5,821 bases of DNA. Origin: Sphingomonadaceae bacterium (GTDB lineage: Bacteria; Pseudomonadota; Alphaproteobacteria; Sphingomonadales; Sphingomonadaceae). The stretch is taken from NCBI GenBank assembly GCA_019239785.1, contig JAFAZM010000389.1:1-5821 (forward strand), in the 5' to 3' direction. The stretch's first letter is position 1. Every line of letters begins with the position of its first letter. The notes below the pieces were generated by a model. It was given only the letters and a program-made list of their open reading frames with translations. It had not been told where the DNA came from and searched no databases. Positions 1 to 4,002 of this stretch are shown one piece after another. The position numbers and the translations under genes are program-made.

Positions 1-1
1 G

Positions 2-52
2 CGCGATGCGATCGCCGCCGCGCTGCGAGGAGCGCCCGCGCGCCGGAGTTGA
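2..52 (+). CDS. C-terminal tail of an upstream gene (partial)
   Basis: Reading from base 2, an open frame gives RDAIAAALRGAPARRS and then a TGA at 50-52. It ends two bases before the ATG of the GH10 gene. An Ala/Arg-rich helical tail with tight spacing to the next start fits the end of an upstream co-directional gene. Only 16 residues are visible, so no family can be named and chance openness in GC-rich DNA is possible. If real, the gene would be in the same operon as the two genes that follow. Confidence 0.4.
   Translation, partial: RDAIAAALRGAPARRS
45..48 (+). promoter_or_regulatory. Ribosome binding site deciding the GH10 start
   Basis: GGAG at 45-48 lies six bases before the ATG at 55. 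This favours ATG 55 over the in-frame TTG at 49, which would sit immediately next to this site. A second purine run (GAGGAG, 27-32) is too far from either start. Confidence 0.5.
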
Positions 53-150
53 GCATGACCACCACCCTGACCCGCCGCCAAAGCCTCGCCCTGGGGCTTG
101 GCGCGCTGGTCGCGGGCTGCGGCGGCGGTTCGGGTGGAGGCGGGAGCGCA

Positions 151-204
151 CCCACGCCGACCCCGACGCCCACGCCGACTCCCACGCCAACTCCGACCCC
201 CACG
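151..204 (+). repeat. Pro-Thr linker hexanucleotide repeat
   Basis: Nine consecutive CCN-ACN units encode nine Pro-Thr pairs, followed by two Pro-Ala pairs to position 216. The linker separates the acylated Cys22 from the catalytic barrel and would hold the enzyme away from the membrane. Such near-perfect 6-bp repeats can change length by slippage without a frameshift. Confidence 0.85.
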
Positions 205-372
205 CCAGCACCGGCGCTCAATCTCGCCGCCGCGGCGAAGCATATGCGCTTCGGCTCCGCCATCGGCGCTGGCCCCGCGGGCACCCAGGCCAGCTCCTAT
301 TCGGACCCCAGCTATCGCGAGATCGTGGTTCGCGATTGCGGCCTGATCGTTCCCGAGAACGAGCTCAAATGG

Positions 373-375
373 TAG
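373..375 (+). other. In-frame TAG interrupting the GH10 reading frame
   Basis: The codons read GAG CTC AAA TGG TAG ACC ATC CGG, that is ELKW-stop-TIR. In GH10 proteins the NELKW strand runs straight on into a segment ending in a YDF/FDF motif, and here SPTTYDF follows in the same frame. A single C-to-T change of CAG explains the stop. The GH115 gene next door ends naturally in TAG (3612-3614), which argues that TAG is an ordinary stop codon in this genome. Confidence 0.9.
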
Positions 376-1254
376 ACCATCCGGTCGAGCCCGACCACCT
401 ACGATTTCAGCGGCGCCGACCTGCTGATGGATTTCGCCACCGCGAACGGGCTCGCGATGCGCGGCCACAATCTGATGTGGCAGAACGACCAGTGGCTGCC
501 CGCCTGGACCCGAAGCTACGATTACGGCGCGAGCCCGGCGACCGAGGCGGCGCGGCTGATCGTCGACCATGTGACCACCGTCTGCCGCCGCTATGCGGGC
601 AAGATCGTCTCCTGGGATGCGGTCAACGAGGCGGTCGATCCCGGCACCGGCGGCCTGCGCCAGACGATCTTCTCGCAGAAGATGGGCAGCGTCGAGGCGG
701 TGCTCGACCTCGTCTTCACTACCGCCCGCCAGATCCTGCCGACCGCCCAGCTCGTCTATAACGATTATATGGGCTGGGAGAGCGGCAACGACCGCCACCG
801 CGCCGGCGTGCTCAACCTGCTCGCCGGCTTCCGCGCGCGCGGCGTGCCGGTCGACGCGCTCGGCGTGCAATCGCATCTCGGCATCTATTCGCTCGACTCG
901 AGCGGCATGGGGCGGCGCGAGGAGGGGCCGTGGCGCGCCTTCCTCGATCAGGTGGTCGCGATGGGCTACGACCTTTTGATCACCGAGTTCGACGTCAACG
1001 ACGCCGCTCTGCCGAGCGACATCACATCGCGCGACCAGGGCGTCGCTTCCTATGCCCGCGCCTATCTCGACCTGATGTTCTCCTATCCCCGCCTCAGGGA
1101 CGTGCTCGCCTGGGGGATGGTCGATCCCTATTCCTGGCTGCAGAGCTTCGCGCCGCGCAGCGACGGCCGCCCGCTGCGGCCCAACCCCTATGACGGTGCC
1201 TACCAGCGCAAGCCGCTCCACCAGGCTATCGCCGACGCCTTCACCGCAATGACG

Positions 1255-1260
1255 GCGAGG
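1255..1260 (+). promoter_or_regulatory. Ribosome binding site of the GH115 gene, inside the GH10 3' end
   Basis: GCGAGG at 1255-1260 ends five bases before ATG 1266. It lies within the last GH10 codons, and the start and stop overlap as ATGA, the usual arrangement for translational coupling. Confidence 0.55.
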
Positions 1261-1265
1261 CCTGC

Positions 1266-3614
1266 ATGAGGCTGATCCTGCGCAGCCTGCTGGTCCTGCT
1301 GGTGCTGGTGGCAGCGCCGGTCTTCGCCTGCGATGCGCCGGCGACGATCTGCCCGAGCCGCGGCGCGCTCGCCTTAATCGAGCGCGGCCATCCGCGCGGG
1401 GTGCTGACCGATCCGGCGGATGATCCCGGCGTGCTGCGCGCGGCGGCCAATCTGCGCGCCGATCTCGGCCGGGTCGGCGGCGGCGCGCAGGGCGCGACCG
1501 GGATCATCGCCGGCACGATCGGCCATGATGCGGTCATCGACCGGCTGATCCGCGAAGGCCGGCTCGACGTGCGTGGCCTCACCGGCCAGTGGGAAGCTTA
1601 TGCCTGGCAGGTCGTGGAGCATCCTACGCCGGGCGTCGTGCGCGCCCTCGTCATCGCCGGCGCCGACCGCCGCGGGACGATCTTCGGCATTTACGATCTC
1701 TCGCGGGCGATCGGGGTCTCGCCCTGGAGCTGGTGGGCGGACGTGCCGGTGGCGCATCGCGACCGGCTCTTCGTCACCGCCGGCCGGCGGATCGACCGGC
1801 CGCGCGTCAGATATCGCGGCATCTTCATCAACGACGAGGATCCGGCCCTGCTCGGCTGGGCGCGGGCGGCCTTCGGCGGCTTCAACCATGCTTTCTACGA
1901 GCGCGTCTTCGACCTGATCCTGCGCTCGCGCGCCAACCTGCTCTGGCCGGCCATGTGGGGGAAGAGCTTCTTCGAGGACGATCCGGAAAATGGCCGGCTC
2001 GCCAACGAGATGGGCGTGATCGTCGGCACCTCGCACCACGAGCCGCTGATGCGCGCCCATGTCGATTGGGAGCATCACGGCCAGGGGCCGTGGGACTATA
2101 CGCAGAATGCGGAGCGGCTAAGGCAATTCTGGCGGGAGGGGCTGGAGCGGACCCAGGGCCAGGAGCGGATCGTCACGATCGGCATGCGCGGCGACGGCGA
2201 CCGTCCGATGACCGAAGGCACCGCGACCCAATTGCTCGAGCGGATCGTCGCCGACCAGCGCCGGCTCATCGAAGCGGTCACCCGTCGCCCTGCCGCCGAG
2301 ACGCCGCAGGTCTGGGCGCTCTACAAGGAGGTTCAGGATTATTACGACGCCGGCATGCGGGTGCCGGACGACGTCACCCTGCTCTTCTCCGACGACAATT
2401 GGGGCAATATCCGCCGCCTGCCGCAGCCGGGCGCGGCGCGGGCCGGCGGCTACGGAATCTATTATCATTTCGACTATGTCGGCGGCCCGCGGAACTACAA
2501 ATGGATCAACACGACCCAGATCGGCCGGGTCTGGGAGCAGATGCAGCAGGCCTATGCCTTTGGCGCGCGCCAGCTCTGGATCGTCAATGTCGGCGACATC
2601 AAGCCGCTCGAATATCCCACCGCCTTTTTCCTCGACTTGGCCTGGAATCCGGAGGCGATGCCGCTCGAACGGCTCGCTGCCTATCCGACGAACTGGGCGG
2701 CGGCGCAGTTCGGCCCGATCCAGGCCCCCGTGATCGGCCAGCTGCTCAGCCTCTACGGCCGCTACGCCGCCCGGCGGAAGCCGGAGCTGCTCGCCGCGAA
2801 CAGCTACAGCCTCGGCGAATGGCGGCAGGTGATCGGCGAATGGGATGCGCTGGAGCGGGACGCGTCCGCCATGCGCGACCAGCTGCCGGAAATGTACCGC
2901 GACGCCTATTTCGAGCTGATCCTCCATCCGATCCTGGCCAATGCGAACCTGCATCGCCTCTATCAGGCGGTGGCCGAGGGCAGGGCGGCCGACGCGGCGC
3001 GCCTGTTCGCGCGCGATGCGGAGATCAGGCGGCTGTACGAGGTGGAGACCGCACATGGCCGCTGGACGCAGATGATGGCGCAGACCCATATCGGCTATAC
3101 GAGCTGGCAGCAGCCGCCGGCCGACGTCATGCCGCGCGTGCCCCAACCGCCCGCGCCGGAGCCGCCGCCGGTGCTCGCGTCCGTCGATGCCCGCGATTAC
3201 AGCGCGCGGATCGGCGATTGGCGGATCATTCCCTATCTCGGCCTGAACGCCTCGTCGGTCGCGTTCTTCCCCTTCACCGCGCCGGCGCAACGGCCGGGCG
3301 GGCGGGGGCCGCATCTCGATTACCGCGTTCGTCTGGCGGAAGGCGGCGAGGCGGCGCTGCAAATCACCCTTTCCCCGACGCTCGATTTCCGCGCTCAGGA
3401 CGGCCTCCGCTACGCCGTCTCGATCGACGACGGCCCGATCGAGACGGTCAACGTCAACGGCCATGTCACCGACGCCGACTGGAGCCGCGCCGTGATCGAG
3501 AACAGCTGGCGCCGCACCACCTGGCATCGGCTCGCGGCGGGGGAGCATGTCATCCACCTCTGGGCGGTGGATCCGGGTCTGGTCTTCCAACGGCTCCAGT
3601 TGGTGGGGCCGTAG
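1266..3614 (+). CDS. GH115 xylan alpha-1,2-glucuronidase
   Basis: GH115 enzymes are inverting alpha-glucuronidases that remove (4-O-methyl)glucuronic acid from internal xylose residues of glucuronoxylan, unlike GH67, which acts on chain ends. The protein is 782 residues. Residues 1-21 form a Sec signal peptide ending PVFA, with Cys22 and Cys29 just after it. Domains, by family knowledge: an N-terminal alpha/beta domain (about 25-175), the catalytic barrel (about 180-515), a helical region (about 515-615) and a C-terminal beta-sandwich (about 635-782). Hallmarks seen include SPWSWWADVPV (152-162), RGIFINDED (184-192), GMRGDGDRP (306-314), KEVQDYYD (354-361), DDNWGNIRRLP (376-386), GYGIYYHFDYVGGPRNYKW (395-413) and NVGDIKPLEYP (441-451). 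Length and motifs look intact. The start overlaps the GH10 stop (ATGA), so the two genes form an operon. The catalytic acid and base were not assigned to specific residues here. The stop codon is TAG. Confidence 0.95.
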   Translation: MRLILRSLLVLLVLVAAPVFACDAPATICPSRGALALIERGHPRGVLTDPADDPGVLRAAANLRADLGRVGGGAQGATGIIAGTIGHDAVIDRLIREGRLDVRGLTGQWEAYAWQVVEHPTPGVVRALVIAGADRRGTIFGIYDLSRAIGVSPWSWWADVPVAHRDRLFVTAGRRIDRPRVRYRGIFINDEDPALLGWARAAFGGFNHAFYERVFDLILRSRANLLWPAMWGKSFFEDDPENGRLANEMGVIVGTSHHEPLMRAHVDWEHHGQGPWDYTQNAERLRQFWREGLERTQGQERIVTIGMRGDGDRPMTEGTATQLLERIVADQRRLIEAVTRRPAAETPQVWALYKEVQDYYDAGMRVPDDVTLLFSDDNWGNIRRLPQPGAARAGGYGIYYHFDYVGGPRNYKWINTTQIGRVWEQMQQAYAFGARQLWIVNVGDIKPLEYPTAFFLDLAWNPEAMPLERLAAYPTNWAAAQFGPIQAPVIGQLLSLYGRYAARRKPELLAANSYSLGEWRQVIGEWDALERDASAMRDQLPEMYRDAYFELILHPILANANLHRLYQAVAEGRAADAARLFARDAEIRRLYEVETAHGRWTQMMAQTHIGYTSWQQPPADVMPRVPQPPAPEPPPVLASVDARDYSARIGDWRIIPYLGLNASSVAFFPFTAPAQRPGGRGPHLDYRVRLAEGGEAALQITLSPTLDFRAQDGLRYAVSIDDGPIETVNVNGHVTDADWSRAVIENSWRRTTWHRLAAGEHVIHLWAVDPGLVFQRLQLVGP

Positions 3615-3686
3615 GAGGCGCGCAGACGAAAGCCCTCTCCCCCCTCCGAGGCTACGGGATTCACACATCCGGGGTCGTAGTTTTAG

Positions 3687-3752
3687 ATCAATCACTTAGG
3701 GTCATTCGTCATTCCCGCGAAAGCGGGAATCCAGGCAGCCTAAGTGACTGAT
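3687..3752. repeat. Left hairpin with nested stems and the ATTCCCGC palindrome
   Basis: The outer arms ATCAATCACTTAGG (3687-3700) and CCTAAGTGACTGAT (3739-3752) pair at 13 of 14 positions. Inside is a second perfect 8-bp stem, ATTCCCGC (3711-3718) with GCGGGAAT (3723-3730), closed by GAAA, a GNRA tetraloop if transcribed. The core belongs to the dispersed ATTCCCGCGAAAGCGGGAAT repeat class common in proteobacterial intergenic DNA (established knowledge). No T-run follows, so it is not a standard intrinsic terminator, but it could act as an RNA-stabilising hairpin at the GH115 3' end. Confidence 0.75.
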
Positions 3753-3768
3753 ATCAGCTTCGTTCTGA

Positions 3769-3794
3769 ATTCCCGCTTTCGCGGGAATGACGAA
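3769..3794. repeat. Right, inverted copy of the ATTCCCGC palindromic repeat
   Basis: The reverse complement of 3769-3794 is identical over all 26 bases to 3705-3730 in the left half of the element. It contains the same 8-bp stem with TTTC in the loop on this strand. The two copies are 38 bases apart, so they could fold either as two small hairpins or as one 26-bp stem. Confidence 0.85.
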
Positions 3795-3844
3795 CAAAGA
3801 GGAAATGTGTGAATGCTGTAGCCTCCGAGGGGGGAGAGGTGGGA

Positions 3845-3896
3845 GAGAGGGGGCGCTGCCGCAGGCAGCGCGCGAAGCTTCGCTTCGCCCCCTCTC
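3845..3896. repeat. Branched palindromic repeat (REP-like)
   Basis: GAGAGGGGGCG (3845-3855) is perfectly complementary to CGCCCCCTCTC (3886-3896). Between them lie a 7-bp hairpin, CGCTGCC/GGCAGCG with a GCA loop (3854-3870), and a 12-bp perfect palindrome, GCGAAGCTTCGC (3872-3883). The arms overlap by two bases, so the exact branch point is uncertain. It looks like a dispersed intergenic repeat rather than a gene-specific site. Confidence 0.6.
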
Positions 3897-3924
3897 CCCG
3901 GCCCTCTCCCCGGAGGGGAGAGGG
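3890..3924. repeat. Tandem 12-mer and CCCTCTCCCC hairpin
   Basis: CCCTCTCCCCGG occurs twice in direct tandem (3890-3901 and 3902-3913). The second copy opens a perfect 10-bp stem, CCCTCTCCCC (3902-3911) with GGGGAGAGGG (3915-3924), around a GGA loop. It resembles the reconstructed hairpin interrupted by the element upstream. No T-run follows, so intrinsic termination is not indicated. Confidence 0.7.
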
Positions 3925-3961
3925 AGAAATCGCCTGGACATCCGCCGGCACCCGCTCCACA

Positions 3962-3977
3962 GTGACAGCGCTGTCAC
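3962..3977. promoter_or_regulatory. Perfect 16-bp palindromic operator, LacI-type, upstream of GH9
   Basis: GTGACAGCGCTGTCAC is a perfect palindrome with a central AGCGCT. It ends 25 bases before the GH9 ATG and lies outside the repeat clusters. Even-length symmetry with a central CG is typical of LacI-family operators that control carbohydrate genes in proteobacteria (established knowledge). Position near the expected -10/+1 region suggests repression relieved by a sugar. The nearest -35-like hexamer, TGGACA (3935-3940), has no convincing -10 partner, so the promoter itself is not called. The regulator is not identifiable from this window. Confidence 0.6.
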
Positions 3978-3993
3978 GACGCAGAAGCGGGCA

Positions 3994-3999
3994 GGGAGG
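3994..3999 (+). promoter_or_regulatory. Ribosome binding site of the GH9 gene, deciding between two ATGs
   Basis: GGGAGG at 3994-3999 abuts the ATG at 4000 and is three bases from the second ATG at 4003. Zero spacing would not work, so 4003 is preferred although its spacing is still short. The two starts differ by one Met. Confidence 0.6.
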
Positions 4000-4002
4000 A
4001 TG

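Larger units (their letters stand above)
55..1269 (+). pseudogene. GH10 endo-beta-1,4-xylanase-like lipoprotein, interrupted by an in-frame amber codon
   Basis: GH10 enzymes are retaining endo-xylanases with a (beta/alpha)8 barrel. Numbering from ATG 55 (404 sense positions), residues 1-22 form a Tat-like lipoprotein signal: twin Arg at 7-8 (TRRQS), then lipobox VAGC with Cys22. A Gly/Ser stretch and nine Pro-Thr pairs (33-50) lead to the barrel, from about residue 62 to 395. Family motifs are RFGSAIG, NELKW, RGHNLMW, WDAVNEA with acid/base Glu192, GVQSHL, ITEFDV with nucleophile Glu311, and WGMVDPYSW. Codon 107, directly after NELKW, is TAG (373-375). The same frame then continues with GH10 sequence to the TGA at 1267-1269, so there is no frameshift. 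CAG (Gln) to TAG is a one-base change. Restart at ATG 427 would lose the export signal and the first barrel strands. The family call is strong. True pseudogene, sequencing error or suppression cannot be separated here. Confidence 0.88.
3652..3821. mobile_element. 170-bp MITE-like/REPIN-like element with terminal inverted repeats
   Basis: The left end CTACGGGATTCACACAT (3652-3668) and the reverse complement of the right end, CTACAGCATTCACACAT (3805-3821), match at 15 of 17 positions. Both ends are bordered by the identical 9-bp direct repeat CCTCCGAGG (3643-3651 and 3822-3830), a candidate target-site duplication. The interior carries two oppositely oriented copies of a 26-bp palindromic repeat and no coding capacity, so it would need a transposase from elsewhere. 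The outer ends read GTAG going outward, which also fits a REP/REPIN reading. No transposase gene is in the window. Confidence 0.6.
3633..3839. repeat. GC-rich REP-like hairpin split by an insertion
   Basis: The left part is CCCTCTCCCC (3633-3642) plus CCTCCGAGG (3643-3651). The right part is CCTCCGAGG (3822-3830) plus GGGGAGAGG (3831-3839). Removing one CCTCCGAGG copy and everything between rebuilds a hairpin with a perfect 13-bp stem, CCTCTCCCCCCTC paired with GAGGGGGGAGAGG, around a single C. A similar CCCTCTCCCC/GGGGAGAGGG hairpin stands intact at 3902-3924. This split hairpin is the presumed target of the element at 3652-3821. Confidence 0.6.
3615..4002. other. Repeat-rich intergenic region between GH115 and GH9
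   Basis: These 388 bases hold no credible gene. In order they contain the left half of a GC-rich hairpin (3633-3651), a 170-bp inverted-repeat element (3652-3821), the right half of the hairpin (3822-3839), a second palindromic cluster (3845-3924), a 36-base unique stretch, a 16-bp perfect palindrome (3962-3977) and the GH9 ribosome binding site. Short reading frames on the minus strand here translate palindromes into low-complexity peptides such as HSRESGN and LPSGERAGERG, which I take to be spurious. Confidence 0.85.

Noticed and set aside
49..51. TTG at 49 as the GH10 start
   Set aside because: The GGAG site abuts it with no spacing, while ATG 55 has six bases of spacing and a clean Tat-type N-terminus.
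373..375. Amber codon as a pyrrolysine or genome-wide recoding site
   Set aside because: The family residue here is not in the active centre and CAG-to-TAG is a simple mutation. GH115 also terminates normally at TAG.
2118..3695. A 525-codon open frame on the minus strand opposite GH115
   Set aside because: It lies antisense to a well-supported GH115 gene. Its translation is Arg/Asp/Gly-rich with no recognisable domain, as expected from the complement of biased GC-rich codons.
1589..3751. A 720-codon + strand frame overlapping GH115 in another phase
   Set aside because: It is Arg/Ala/Pro-rich with no motifs, overlaps the true frame almost completely and ends by reading into the intergenic palindromes.
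3705..3800. Hairpins as intrinsic transcription terminators for GH115
   Set aside because: Stems are strong, but none is followed by a T-run on the + strand, so they do not meet the standard terminator pattern.
3845..3924. CRISPR array
   Set aside because: Repeats are overlapping or immediately tandem palindromes without unique spacers of regular length, and no cas gene is present.
3935..3966. Sigma-70 promoter for GH9 (TGGACA as -35)
   Set aside because: At 17-bp spacing the -10 position reads CACAGT, matching the consensus at only three of six bases.
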